Positions 26,434-35,867 of a stretch of 64,000 bases of DNA are shown here, in pieces (the first letter of the stretch is position 1; the number at the start of each line of letters is the position of its first letter). The notes under the pieces are model-generated. The model ran no database searches. It was not told the origin of the DNA and saw only the letters and a list, made by a program, of their open reading frames with translations. The stretch spans positions 124,001-188,000 of the forward strand of contig JAFGLW010000001.1 of NCBI GenBank assembly GCA_016927905.1, in the 5' to 3' direction. The DNA comes from a candidate division CSSED10-310 bacterium (GTDB taxonomy: Bacteria; CSSED10-310; JAFGJC01). The position numbers were made by a program, and so were the translations under genes.

Positions 26434-27663
26434 ATGAAGAATATCTTTCTTGTCTATCAAAAGGAACTGAAAAGTTTCTTCCGCGACAAATACACGCTAA
26501 TTTATTCGATCCTGTTTCCCATTCTGTTGTACCCGCTGATTTTTTGGGGAATGAGCCAGGTATTCACAATTCAGCGCGGCTCTTTCGAAAAGATGTCGTA
26601 CCGCGTCGGATTCGCGGATCACCGGCTGCCGAACCTGATTTACCAGATCCTGGGTTCGGAAGACCGTTTCGATCTCTTTCCCGACTTGATCCTTTCTGAT
26701 GTCACGTCCGCTGCCGAACTGAAGTCGATGGATCTGGATGTCGTGGTTCAGCCCGCCCGCTGTTCATCGGATGAAATGGAAATCAGACTGATATACGACA
26801 GTGCCTCGGACCGATCCAGCGCCGCCCGGGACCGGCTGGAAATAATACTCAACCGGTTGAAGCTGATCGAGCTGAAATCCGGCATGCTGGAGTCTTCGGA
26901 AGATCTTCCGGATTTCGACATCGTCGAATTTGATTTGTCTTCAACCGAGGAAAAATCCCGTTATTTGCTGGGGATTCTGCTTCCGATGATCATGGTTATC
27001 ATCACGGTCATGGGAGCGCTTTATCCTGCCATCGAAGTGATCGTTTCGGAGCGGGAAAGGCAGACCATCGAATCGACTCTGTCATCCCCCATATCCACCG
27101 GACATCTCATCGCAGGGAAATTCGCCGCGGTGGTAACCATGAGCCTTGTGGCTCTGATTCTGAATGTTGTATCGATGTTGGTGACGATCAAGCACACCCT
27201 GTTCATGCATGGCGATCTCGACGATCTGAATTTCACCATTCCCCTGGGTGCTGTGCCTTATATTTTTCTGGGCGCGATCCTGATCGCGACCCTGTTTTCG
27301 GCAATCATGATACTGGTCGCTTCGTACGCCAAGACATTCAAGGAGGCGCAGAGTTTCATCACGCCGATCTACGCCATCGGCATTCAACCTGCCGTCGTGT
27401 CCGCATTGCCGGGGATAAAATTCAACATCGCAACCGCTCTGATACCCATAACGAATATATCGCTGATGTTCCGGGAACTGATTCGCGCCCGATTCGATCT
27501 TGTACCGATTCTGGTCACGGTTGGATCGCTGGCGTTATGGTGCACCATTTTTCTGCTGGCTTCCCGTTATCTTCTTCGCAAGGAGAGCATCGTCCTGGGC
27601 ATGGATCGAAGTCTGTTCCGATGGAGAAAGCGCCGGACTCAAAGGGAAAAGGGGGGTTTATAA
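26434..27663 (+). CDS. ABC-2 type exporter permease (NatB-like)
   Basis: 409 residues. One helix near the N-terminus (about 20-42), a large extracytoplasmic domain (about 45-175), then five or six helices (LGILLPMIMVIITVMGALYPAIEVI onward). SEREKxT-type element: VSERERQTIESTLSSPISTGHLIAGKFAAV, the typical NatB/ABC-2 motif after the second helix. Pairs with the ATPase one base downstream and with a second permease. NatAB systems export Na+ or peptides; the substrate here is unknown. Confidence 0.87.
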   Translation: MKNIFLVYQKELKSFFRDKYTLIYSILFPILLYPLIFWGMSQVFTIQRGSFEKMSYRVGFADHRLPNLIYQILGSEDRFDLFPDLILSDVTSAAELKSMDLDVVVQPARCSSDEMEIRLIYDSASDRSSAARDRLEIILNRLKLIELKSGMLESSEDLPDFDIVEFDLSSTEEKSRYLLGILLPMIMVIITVMGALYPAIEVIVSERERQTIESTLSSPISTGHLIAGKFAAVVTMSLVALILNVVSMLVTIKHTLFMHGDLDDLNFTIPLGAVPYIFLGAILIATLFSAIMILVASYAKTFKEAQSFITPIYAIGIQPAVVSALPGIKFNIATALIPITNISLMFRELIRARFDLVPILVTVGSLALWCTIFLLASRYLLRKESIVLGMDRSLFRWRKRRTQREKGGL

Positions 27664-27664
27664 C

Positions 27665-28417
27665 TTGATTGATGTCATTCATCTATCCAAGACGTATCAT
27701 GATTCCCAGCGCGGGGAAATCGCCGCCGTCGATGACATATCCTTCGGTTGCTCGTCGGGTGAAATTTTCGGCCTGCTGGGACCCAATGGAGCCGGGAAGA
27801 CGACAACACTCCGGATGATCGCCACGCTCCTGTCCCCCACGACCGGAACCGCCAGGATCAACGGGCATGATATCCGTACGCAATCGCAGCAGGTGCGGGC
27901 ATCCATCGGTTTTTTATCCTCCACAACCGGATTGTATCCCCGATTGACACCCCGGGAAACACTGGTTTTTTTCGCCCGGCTGCACGGAATGGCCTTCCGG
28001 CAGGCGAAAACCACCACGGATAACCTGATCGAACGATTCGGGATCACCGAATATGCGGATGTCCGTTGTGAGAAACTGTCCTCGGGAATGAAACAGAAAG
28101 TTTCCATCGCCCGTGCCCTGGTCAATGATCCTCCGGTTCTCGTATTCGATGAACCGACGGTCGGCCTCGATGTGATAGCGGCCGCCCAGACGCTTAAATT
28201 CGTGGAAGAGTACCGGCAGCGGGAGAAATGCATTCTGTATTCTACTCACATTATGAGCGAAGCTGAAAAACTCTGTGACCGGATCGCCATCATTCACCGG
28301 GGCAGTCTCCTGGCGATCGGATCGCTGGAAGGATTGCGAAATCAAACCGGAAAGCGGTATCTGGAGGATATTTTTCTTTCACTTGTGAGCACACCTTTGG
28401 AGGATCTGACGGGTTGA
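27665..28417 (+). CDS. ABC exporter ATPase (NatA-like)
   Basis: 250 residues from a TTG start preceded by GGGGGG about 8 bases upstream; one base after the permease stop. Walker A GPNGAGKTTTLRM, signature LSSGMKQK, Walker B PVLVFDEPTVGLD, H-loop YSTHIMSE. No extra domain. An in-frame extension further upstream (to 27500) would lie inside the permease gene and is rejected. Drives the two flanking permeases. Confidence 0.93.
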   Translation: MIDVIHLSKTYHDSQRGEIAAVDDISFGCSSGEIFGLLGPNGAGKTTTLRMIATLLSPTTGTARINGHDIRTQSQQVRASIGFLSSTTGLYPRLTPRETLVFFARLHGMAFRQAKTTTDNLIERFGITEYADVRCEKLSSGMKQKVSIARALVNDPPVLVFDEPTVGLDVIAAAQTLKFVEEYRQREKCILYSTHIMSEAEKLCDRIAIIHRGSLLAIGSLEGLRNQTGKRYLEDIFLSLVSTPLEDLTG

Positions 28418-30396
28418 AGGCGATAAACCTGCCCACGATCAAAGAGATCGTTCTAAAGGAATTGAAGGAACTTTCCAGGGACAAGAAGATCATCATTCTT
28501 GCCGTTGTCATTCCAATCGCCATTTACCCTTTTGTCTTTTTCGGCATCGACAAGTTGTTCAGCATCCAGGAATCAAAACTCAAATCAATAGGCGCTACCG
28601 TTTCCCTGACCGGCGACTCCGCAATGCTCCTTCCATATCTCCGCGACGCCGAATACACATTCACATTCGTCACCGCCCGAACCCCCGACGCCGGACTGAA
28701 TGAATTGAATGCGGACCTCGCGGTGGAAATAGAATCCGGGAAGGATTCGAATCGGTCTCTGATCTGGATTTTGTATGATGGATCGCGGGATGAATCCATC
28801 ATGGCGTACCGCCACCTGACCAAACATCTCGAACTCAAGCGGCCGGAATGGGTCCGGGACCGGATCGTTGAATCCGGTTTGCCGGTGAGCCGCCTGCCGT
28901 CGTTTCACATCGAGATGACGGATATTGCTTCACCGGAAGCCAGGAGCGGGCATAAGATCGGGAAAATACTGCCTTTCATACTGGTGCTGATGCTGACCAG
29001 CGGATGCGCTTTCACCGCGGTGGACTTGATTGCCGGAGAAAAGGAGCGGGGCTGTTTCGAAACGATTCTGGTCACATCCATTGACCGACGGGATCTGATC
29101 ATCGGCAAATTCCTGGTTGTTCTGGTGACCGGACTGGTTTCGGCGTTTTTGAATCTTCTGGGTATGGTTCTCACCCTGAAACTCGGTCTGTTTCAAAGCA
29201 GGGAAGGCTTTGATTTCGCATTCGAGTTACCCGTTTCAACTTTGGGCGGAATTTTCGTCTGCACCCTCCCGCTCGGAATCCTGTTTGCAGCCGTTCTCAT
29301 GGTTTTCTCCGCCAAAGCCCGGACGTTCCAGGAGGGACAGCTTTATCTGATGCCGTTCACTCTCCTGGTACTGATTCCCACATTCATTGTGGCCCTGCCC
29401 GATATCCATTCAAATTCATATGTCATCCTGATTCCTGTGGCCAATATCGCCGTGGTCATGCGGGAATACCTGGAGAAGGCCGTCAACGTGCCATTTTTCA
29501 TCCTGGCGAATGTGGTGAATCTTGCGTATGCGGGACTCATTCTAAACTGGGCCATCGGATATCTGGAAACCGAAGGCTCACTGGTCACACGAGCCACTGC
29601 AGCCCCGTCCCGGATCAGGCGCTTTGATGAGACCAGGGCGAGTGTCATGACGTTCGTCCTGGTCTGGCTGACCATGTATTTTATCATGGCGCCGCTTCAG
29701 GAATGGAATCTCATAGGGGGTCTGTTGATCACCCTGTACGGTCTCATCCTGCCGGCGTCTTTGCTTCACGTGAAAATCCTGAAATTACCTTTCCGGGAAA
29801 CGTTCAGCCTGGCGCTTCCACACTGGAAGGCATGGCCAGCCGTGGTGCCGATGACCCTGGGGATGCTGTCACTCGCTCAGTGGCTGACCCACTATCAGAT
29901 GCAGATCCTGCCTTTTCCGGAATCACTGGGCCGGATCTTTCAGGAAACATTTCAGCCTGAAGGCATCACAGTCTGGTTCTCCATGTTCCTGTTCGGGATA
30001 TCCCCCGGCATCTGCGAGGAGCTTCTGTTCAGAGGTGCAATCCTGGGAACGCTCCGTCGGAAACTGACTCCCTTCAGATACATCCTGATCTCCAGCGTGC
30101 TGTTCGCTTTTGTCCATTTCAGTGTTTACCGGTTTTTCCCGGTAATCCTGCTCGGTCTCGGCTTCGGATATATCGCGTTCCGCGCGAAGTCAATTTATCC
30201 CGCCATGTTCGCGCACGCCCTGAACAATATCGTCGCAATTCATCTGCTGCCGAAATACATTCCCCATGACATGCCCGTATATTGGTACCTCACCGGTCTG
30301 CCACTGCTCGCAGCCGGTGTCTATGTCTTTGAGAGTATCAACAGAAACCGCACTGATATTAAAAGGAAGGTGATGCATCATGAATTTCTTGAATGA
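28414..30396 (+). CDS. ABC-2 permease fused to CPBP intramembrane protease
   Basis: 660 residues from a TTG that overlaps the ATPase stop by 4 bases, with GGAGG 10 bases upstream. N-terminal about 400 residues are a NatB-like permease (extracytoplasmic loop about 45-180, then AGEKERGCFETILVTSIDRRDLIIGKFLVV). The C-terminal about 220 residues are a CPBP/Abi membrane protease: CEELLFRGAILGTLRR (EExxxR), FAFVHFSVYRF (FxxxH) and MFAHALNNIVA (HxxxN). All expected catalytic residues are present. The fused protease may process a peptide carried by the exporter or prenylated/lipid substrates; that is inference. Confidence 0.88.
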   Translation: MKAINLPTIKEIVLKELKELSRDKKIIILAVVIPIAIYPFVFFGIDKLFSIQESKLKSIGATVSLTGDSAMLLPYLRDAEYTFTFVTARTPDAGLNELNADLAVEIESGKDSNRSLIWILYDGSRDESIMAYRHLTKHLELKRPEWVRDRIVESGLPVSRLPSFHIEMTDIASPEARSGHKIGKILPFILVLMLTSGCAFTAVDLIAGEKERGCFETILVTSIDRRDLIIGKFLVVLVTGLVSAFLNLLGMVLTLKLGLFQSREGFDFAFELPVSTLGGIFVCTLPLGILFAAVLMVFSAKARTFQEGQLYLMPFTLLVLIPTFIVALPDIHSNSYVILIPVANIAVVMREYLEKAVNVPFFILANVVNLAYAGLILNWAIGYLETEGSLVTRATAAPSRIRRFDETRASVMTFVLVWLTMYFIMAPLQEWNLIGGLLITLYGLILPASLLHVKILKLPFRETFSLALPHWKAWPAVVPMTLGMLSLAQWLTHYQMQILPFPESLGRIFQETFQPEGITVWFSMFLFGISPGICEELLFRGAILGTLRRKLTPFRYILISSVLFAFVHFSVYRFFPVILLGLGFGYIAFRAKSIYPAMFAHALNNIVAIHLLPKYIPHDMPVYWYLTGLPLLAAGVYVFESINRNRTDIKRKVMHHEFLE

Positions 30397-31369
30397 ACTT
30401 CTCCAGCGAGCCGCAGGCAGAAACAAGAGAATCGTATTCCCGGAAGGAACAGAACCCCGGATTTTACAGGCCGTGGCCCGCTTGAAGGAACGGGGGATTT
30501 TGACGCCGGTATTGCTGGGTGAGCCGGGCGCTGTTCATAAATCGGCACGGGAATCCGGAGCGGATATCGAAACGATCGAAATTCTGGACCCCCGGACCAG
30601 CCCGTACCGGGAGGAATTTGCAGAGATGTACTATCAACTGCGCCATGAAAAAGGATTGACGCGGGAGGAAGCGTCCGGGGCCATGAACGATCCGATTTAT
30701 TTCGGAACGGCTCTGGTGAAAACAGCCCATGTGGACGGATACCTAGCTGGAGCGGTTACGACAACCGCCAAAACGGTTCAGGCCGGGTTGAGAATACTGA
30801 AAACACTGCCGGGAGTCCGGAAGATTTCCAGCTTCTTTTTCATGGTTCTCGATGATCCGAGCTGGGGAGCCGATGGGGTGATCGTCATGGCTGATCCGGC
30901 GATCGTGGTGGATATGGATGCGGAAACAATGGCGGAACTGGCCGTTATGACAGCCCGAAACGCACTGGCGATCGGCGGGTTCATACCCAAAGTCGCCATG
31001 TTATCCTACTCCACACTCGGCAGCGGATCCGGTTCCAGTGTCGAAATGGTCAGAGAGGCGACCCGGTTAGCCCGGGAACAATGCCCGGAATATACTTTTG
31101 AAGGCGAGATCCAGGCGGATGCCGCCATCGTCCGGAGTGTTGCCGATCTGAAAGCGCCTGGGAGTCAGGTTGCAGGATCAGCCAATGTTCTGATATTTCC
31201 CGGCATCGATGCGGCCAATATCGGTTACAAACTGGTGCAGAGACTCGCCAAAACTCTCGCCGTCGGCCCGATCCTGCAGGGGCTTTCCAGGCCGGCGAAC
31301 GATCTGAGCCGGGGGTGCAGCGTCGACGATGTGGTTTATACCGCCGCCATTACAGCTCTGCAGGCCTGA
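30380..31369 (+). CDS. pta: Phosphate acetyltransferase
   Basis: 329 residues, the compact Pta form without DRTGG/N-terminal regulatory domains. Interconverts acetyl-CoA and acetyl phosphate. Seen: RIVFPEGTEPRILQAV, AGAVTTTAKTVQAGLRI, KISSFFFMVLDDP, AMLSYSTLGSGSG, EGEIQADAAIV and FPGIDAANIGYKLVQRL. GGAAGGTG site upstream; the start lies inside the end of the preceding gene. No acetate kinase gene is in the window. Phosphate butyryltransferase is the alternative, but these motifs fit Pta. Confidence 0.93.
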   Translation: MNFLNELLQRAAGRNKRIVFPEGTEPRILQAVARLKERGILTPVLLGEPGAVHKSARESGADIETIEILDPRTSPYREEFAEMYYQLRHEKGLTREEASGAMNDPIYFGTALVKTAHVDGYLAGAVTTTAKTVQAGLRILKTLPGVRKISSFFFMVLDDPSWGADGVIVMADPAIVVDMDAETMAELAVMTARNALAIGGFIPKVAMLSYSTLGSGSGSSVEMVREATRLAREQCPEYTFEGEIQADAAIVRSVADLKAPGSQVAGSANVLIFPGIDAANIGYKLVQRLAKTLAVGPILQGLSRPANDLSRGCSVDDVVYTAAITALQA

Positions 31370-31430
31370 TCGTGCACGTCACATCCGCGTTGATGCACCA
31401 GGCCGGCATGTTGGCGGCATGGGGGGAAAC

Positions 31431-31967
31431 ATGAGGAAAACACTTCGCGATATTGCCAGACGCTTTAACAGGGAGAACGACATCTGGCTGCTCGCAGGAA
31501 ACACTTCAGCCGTTCTGCAGGGCGCCATGATTCATTCCCGCAAATTGACCTTTTACACTCTGCAGACTGGCGCTTACAAATTCGGCGAACTGTTCGCCCC
31601 GTACAAAAGGGAACGCGTGAAATACCGGGAAAAACCACCCCTGGCCGGACATATCGGTCTGTTCAGCATCAATGAAATCGATGTCAGCATCGTCGGTCAG
31701 CCGGAGATTTTTTTCGAACATCGCAAATACCCCATTCCAATCGAAGATGTTTATCTCTATGCTGAAACAGTGCAGATCGAAGACCAGGGAATACCGCTCC
31801 TGCCTCTCGAATGGCTGCTCATCCTGGGGATCATGGCCGACAATACCGGGCTGGCGGATGCCGTATCCCGATGTGAACTGGATTTCGAACGCGTTCTGAA
31901 AACAGCCGGTGATATGGGTGTTGCCCATTATCTGAAAACCAAATTGGACGGGTACAGGGGAACCTGA
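31431..31967 (+). CDS. Uncharacterised protein, possibly a divergent nucleotidyltransferase-fold protein
   Basis: 178 residues starting at an ATG with GGGGGG four bases upstream; an in-frame upstream extension overlaps pta and is unlikely. The start (IARRFNRENDIWLLAGNTSAVLQG) resembles the helix-GSxA-G opening of Pol-beta-type nucleotidyltransferases, and later segments (DVSIVGQPEIFFEHRKYPIPIEDVYLYAE, PLLPLEWLLILGIMADN) fit the domain that follows. However, the catalytic DxD pair is absent where expected (KLTFYTLQTG). So it may be a catalytically dead nucleotidyltransferase or unrelated. It lies between pta and an ABC ATPase gene. Confidence 0.6.
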   Translation: MRKTLRDIARRFNRENDIWLLAGNTSAVLQGAMIHSRKLTFYTLQTGAYKFGELFAPYKRERVKYREKPPLAGHIGLFSINEIDVSIVGQPEIFFEHRKYPIPIEDVYLYAETVQIEDQGIPLLPLEWLLILGIMADNTGLADAVSRCELDFERVLKTAGDMGVAHYLKTKLDGYRGT

Positions 31968-32047
31968 TATTCTCTCGAGATAACAGAACCGAAGCCTGGC
32001 GGTATACCGGGCGCGGCAGAATCTGGCGATTAGCTGGAGACCGGATC

Positions 32048-33157
32048 ATGGCTGGAGTCCTCTTCGAGGCAGTATCGAAGTATTTTGAGAACGTGAAAGT
32101 GATCGACCGGTTGAGTTTCACGATCGATGACCGGGAGTTCGTTGTGATTGTCGGGCCGTCCGGATGCGGGAAATCAACCTCCCTGCGCATGATTGCCGGA
32201 CTGGAAACCGTTTCAAGCGGAAATGTTTACATCGGCGATAAAATCGTCAATGACGTTCTTCCCAGGGACAGAGATATCGCAATGGTTTTCCAGAACTACG
32301 CCCTGTATCCCCACATGAATGTATATCGTAACATGGCATTCGGACTGCAACTGAGGAAGTACCCCAGGGAAGAAATCGACCGGAGAGTCAAGAGGGCTGC
32401 GGATATTCTCGGTATCAATCAGTTCCTGGACCGCAAACCAAAACAGCTTTCCGGCGGACAGCGCCAGCGGGTTGCAGTCGGCAGGGCGATTGTCCGGGAA
32501 CCCGCCGTGTTCCTGTTCGACGAACCCCTTTCGAATCTGGACGCCAAACTCCGCGTCCAGATGCGCTCTGAGATCCGGAAACTGCACCTTCAACTCAACA
32601 CCACCATGATTTATGTCACCCACGACCAGGTGGAAGCCATGACCATGGGTGACCGGATCATCATCCTGAAAGACGGCATTCTACAGCAGGTCGGATCACC
32701 CATGCAGATCTACCGGAATCCGCAGAATCTGTTCGTTGCGGGTTTCATCGGAAGCCCGGCCATGAACATGATTCCGGGTCGGCTGGAGCGATTCGGCGAT
32801 TCGCTGGCAATCAAAACGTCGGTGTGTGAAATTGAAATAAAACCGGAAATCAGGAATCGTTTCAAGCTGGATTCAACTTCAAACGTGATCCTGGGTATCC
32901 GTCCCGAGGATCTGGTATTGACCGGGAATGATGATCAAAATCGGGCATTCGGTGAACTGACCGGTCATGTAGATCTAGTTGAAACAACCGGAGCGGAATC
33001 GATGGTGCATCTTTCTGTGCACGAAATCGAACTCGTGGCCAGAGTGACCTCATATTCCGATATCCGGCATGGCCAGACACTGAATCTGGTTTTTAATCTC
33101 GCCAAAATTCATCTTTTCGATCGCGATACGCAGGAATCACTATGCCGGGATGCCTGA
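32048..33157 (+). CDS. Sugar ABC importer ATPase (MalK/UgpC type)
   Basis: 369 residues, the normal length for MalK/UgpC/MsmX ATPases. Walker A GPSGCGKSTSLRM, Q-loop VFQNYALYPHMNVYRN, signature LSGGQRQRVAVGRAIV, Walker B VFLFDEPLSNLDAKLRVQMR, H-loop YVTHDQVEAMT. The C-terminal OB-type regulatory region (about 240-369) contains MIPGRLE and GIRPEDLVLTG. GGAG site nine bases upstream. No sugar permeases lie beside it; the importer permeases at 61799-63554 lack an ATPase within the window, so this one may serve them as a shared subunit. Confidence 0.92.
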   Translation: MAGVLFEAVSKYFENVKVIDRLSFTIDDREFVVIVGPSGCGKSTSLRMIAGLETVSSGNVYIGDKIVNDVLPRDRDIAMVFQNYALYPHMNVYRNMAFGLQLRKYPREEIDRRVKRAADILGINQFLDRKPKQLSGGQRQRVAVGRAIVREPAVFLFDEPLSNLDAKLRVQMRSEIRKLHLQLNTTMIYVTHDQVEAMTMGDRIIILKDGILQQVGSPMQIYRNPQNLFVAGFIGSPAMNMIPGRLERFGDSLAIKTSVCEIEIKPEIRNRFKLDSTSNVILGIRPEDLVLTGNDDQNRAFGELTGHVDLVETTGAESMVHLSVHEIELVARVTSYSDIRHGQTLNLVFNLAKIHLFDRDTQESLCRDA

Positions 33158-34770
33158 TACGGTCCGGCACCATCCGGATAATCCTGCTGTTAATGGTTTT
33201 GATTCCATTCTTCGAAACGGGATGCGGACCCGATCTGGCTGAATCGATCGTCTCTGATTTCATAATCGATCTGCCTAAAGCCGAACGGGAATTCCGGCAG
33301 GTTGTTCTGGATCTTTCCGATCCGACCGATCATCGGTTTCTTTCGGGCGGCTGGTATCTTCCCGAACCGGGAGAAATTCCGGGAACGCCGTTCCTGTGGG
33401 CATCCGGTTCGACGGCATCCGTACGTTTTCCGGTTGGGGAAGTTGAAGATATGGAGCTATATCTCAGCGCACGGCCTTTGACTTTCGAAGGCGTTCCCGG
33501 AAACCGGGTGGACCTGACGATCAATCAGACGGTTCTGGGCTCGATACACCTTGCCGATGACTGGCGGGTTTACAGGATGGAGGTGCCGTCTGAAGCACTG
33601 GACAGTGGCGACAACGCACTGCATCTGGATCATGCCAGGTCGTATGTCCCCGCAGACGTCTGGACGAATTCGACCGATCACCGGATTTTGAGCGCCAGTT
33701 ATGCTTTTTTTGTACTGCGCAGCAGGAGGGAACCGCTTCCTCCGGGACAGTACACGCTTCCCCAGGTTCTGGGAGCAAAAGATTTCCATTTCCAGGGTCT
33801 CCAGCGCCACATCCTGCATGACGAACCCCCCTGCCGGTTCACTTACCGCCTGACTCTGCCCTCCAGACCGGTGCTCCGGTTCGGTGCAGGTATTCTCCCG
33901 GACTCCATCCGGACCCGGTCCGGTCCAGCCCGGCAGACGATCACGATCTGCCCGGAAGGGTCACGGCAGCCGGAAATCATTTTCCAGAAAAAGATCACCC
34001 CCCCGCGCCGGAGTCTCGAGATGGGATGGACAATTTACCGGAGGAACCTGAAAGATTATGCCGGACGGACGGTCGAATTGACATTTGAATGCGGATCGAC
34101 ATCCGGCGGTTCCGGCATCGGCAATGAGGGTAGCTGGCTCGAACCGGTCCTCCTGAACCGTCATGTCAGGAGAAATCTGATTCTGATCACCGGAACCGGG
34201 CAGAACTGGCCGATGACCGGGGTGGGATCAGAGGGTGCAATTGCCAGACTTCGATCGGAATCTCGAATATCCGGTGATTTCAATCCGTCCCTTCAAATAA
34301 CAACGGTCACATCCGATCCGCTACCGGTTCCGATGCCACTGTTGCGGTCGTTTTCAAACGAAGGTTTTGAAACCGGTTATTTTTTTGCCGGAAGAAATCA
34401 GCTCATGACTGAAGATCTGTATTCGGGTTTCTTCAGCGCCCTGGCCGGCATCGATACATCGGATCCCGAGGATATCCGATTTGTATCGGATGAAGCTTTT
34501 AAATGGATTCAGCGCCTGGGTGGAGATGGATACGTTTTGATCCTGGACCTGGGCAAAACCATGGACACCCCCTCCGGCATGACCGAGATGGAGAAACTGA
34601 TCAGTAAGATCTTTTCGTGGGGTCTGACCGGGAACAGTCTGATCGTTTCCTGGAATGGCAACCGGGAGCAGCCGATATGGATTAAATATCCCCAAACACA
34701 TAAGATCGGAACGGTGACCGGCTGGCTCGACATGGAAGACATGATCCGGAAATTGTTCGAATTGCCGTAG
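33142..34770 (+). CDS. Secreted protein with degenerate sulfatase-like domain
   Basis: 542 residues. Hydrophobic N-terminus ending FFETGCG, close to but not a perfect lipobox. Two beta-rich regions follow (about 50-190 and 225-335: VRFPVGEVEDMELYLSARPL, FTYRLTLPSRPVLRFG), like the jelly-roll domains in front of many sulfatases. From about 340 the order of secondary structure echoes a sulfatase, but each catalytic station is changed: NLILITGTG where Asp-rich NVILISID is expected, VLILDLGKTMDTPS for the YLHFxEPHxPY block, and NSLIVSWNGN for the TSDHG block. I read this as a catalytically dead alkaline-phosphatase-superfamily domain; that is inference. Overlaps the ATPase gene by 16 bases. Confidence 0.7.
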   Translation: MPGCLIRSGTIRIILLLMVLIPFFETGCGPDLAESIVSDFIIDLPKAEREFRQVVLDLSDPTDHRFLSGGWYLPEPGEIPGTPFLWASGSTASVRFPVGEVEDMELYLSARPLTFEGVPGNRVDLTINQTVLGSIHLADDWRVYRMEVPSEALDSGDNALHLDHARSYVPADVWTNSTDHRILSASYAFFVLRSRREPLPPGQYTLPQVLGAKDFHFQGLQRHILHDEPPCRFTYRLTLPSRPVLRFGAGILPDSIRTRSGPARQTITICPEGSRQPEIIFQKKITPPRRSLEMGWTIYRRNLKDYAGRTVELTFECGSTSGGSGIGNEGSWLEPVLLNRHVRRNLILITGTGQNWPMTGVGSEGAIARLRSESRISGDFNPSLQITTVTSDPLPVPMPLLRSFSNEGFETGYFFAGRNQLMTEDLYSGFFSALAGIDTSDPEDIRFVSDEAFKWIQRLGGDGYVLILDLGKTMDTPSGMTEMEKLISKIFSWGLTGNSLIVSWNGNREQPIWIKYPQTHKIGTVTGWLDMEDMIRKLFELP

Positions 34771-34817
34771 AATGTATTCCCGGGATCGATCACAGTAGAG
34801 AAAATATTGGGAACTTA

Positions 34818-34846
34818 TTGACAGAATGATTTGTAAGAGACATAAA
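34818..34846 (+). promoter_or_regulatory. Sigma70-type promoter of the Gld-type ABC operon
   Basis: TTGACA (34818-34823, perfect), 17-base spacer, CATAAA (34841-34846, four of six), inside an AT-rich 153-base gap, 106 bases before the start of the ATPase gene. A TCCGC...GCGGA pair with a TTCGAA centre lies just downstream (34853-34878) and could be an operator, but it is weak. Confidence 0.6.
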
Positions 34847-34923
34847 TTAGGGTCCGCGATTGAACTTCGAACTGCGGATTGCACTCATCGTTTTCAACTC
34901 ATTTCATGGAGAGTGGCTGTGCT

Positions 34924-35850
34924 ATGATTGAAGTTAAGGAATTGACCAAGCGATTCGGAACAACCGTAGCGGTACGAAACGTTTCATTCTCGGTTCCCGC
35001 CGGCCAGGTTCTGGGTTTCCTGGGACCCAACGGCGCTGGAAAGACAACCACCATGCGGATATTGACCGGATTCATACCCGCCGATTCCGGTTCCGCATCG
35101 GTGGGCGGATTTGATATCTACACTCAGTCTCTGGACGTTCGAAAAAAAATCGGTTACCTTCCCGAGAACGCGCCCCTGTACCACGACATGGATCTTCCCG
35201 ATTTTCTGCAGTTCATCGCCACCGTGCGGAAGATACCCAAAAACAAGCGGCAAAAGGCCATCGACAAGATGGTGCAGACATGCGGCCTGGAATCGGTGCT
35301 GTTCAAGAAGATCGGAGAACTTTCGAAGGGTTTCCGGCAGCGGGTGGGCCTGGCCCAGGCCATGATTCACGACCCGGACATTCTGGTCCTGGACGAACCC
35401 ACTTCCGGTCTCGATCCGAATCAAATAGTTGAAATCAGGGAACTGATCAGACAGCTGGGCAAGGAAAAAACGGTCATTCTATCCACTCATATCCTCCAGG
35501 AAGTCACTGCAACATGCGATCGGATCTTAATCATCAATGACGGGAAACTGGTTGCTGACGGGACACCTGACAATCTTGCGGCTCAGGCGGCTGGTGATGC
35601 CATTTTATGGTGTACCCTGAAGGCACCGGCGGATCAACTCAAGACTGAAATTTCCAGAATGACTTTTGTCAAAACCATACATTACTGGAAGGAAAACGGG
35701 GATCGAGTTCGTCTGGGATTGCGATGTGCGCCTGGGGAGGATATCAACGAAAGGCTTTTTCATCTCGCGGTCGACAAAGAATGGATTCTGCTGGAACTGC
35801 ACTGGGAAACCGCCTCACTGGAAGATGTGTTCGCCAGGCTGACAACCTGA
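34924..35850 (+). CDS. Gld-type ABC exporter ATPase (GldA-like)
   Basis: 308 residues from the ATG at 34924. Walker A GPNGAGKTTTMRI, Q-loop YLPENAPLYHDM, signature LSKGFRQRVGLAQAM, Walker B DILVLDEPTSGLD, H-loop STHILQE; a C-terminal about 90-residue domain follows (TLKAPADQLKTEI onward). Followed at once by a permease, a GldG-like protein and a DUF4340 protein. This four-gene set is widespread outside gliding bacteria, and its substrate is unknown. A GGAG lies 12 bases upstream, a little far. Confidence 0.92.
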   Translation: MIEVKELTKRFGTTVAVRNVSFSVPAGQVLGFLGPNGAGKTTTMRILTGFIPADSGSASVGGFDIYTQSLDVRKKIGYLPENAPLYHDMDLPDFLQFIATVRKIPKNKRQKAIDKMVQTCGLESVLFKKIGELSKGFRQRVGLAQAMIHDPDILVLDEPTSGLDPNQIVEIRELIRQLGKEKTVILSTHILQEVTATCDRILIINDGKLVADGTPDNLAAQAAGDAILWCTLKAPADQLKTEISRMTFVKTIHYWKENGDRVRLGLRCAPGEDINERLFHLAVDKEWILLELHWETASLEDVFARLTT

Positions 35851-35867
35851 CATCGCGGAGGAAGATC

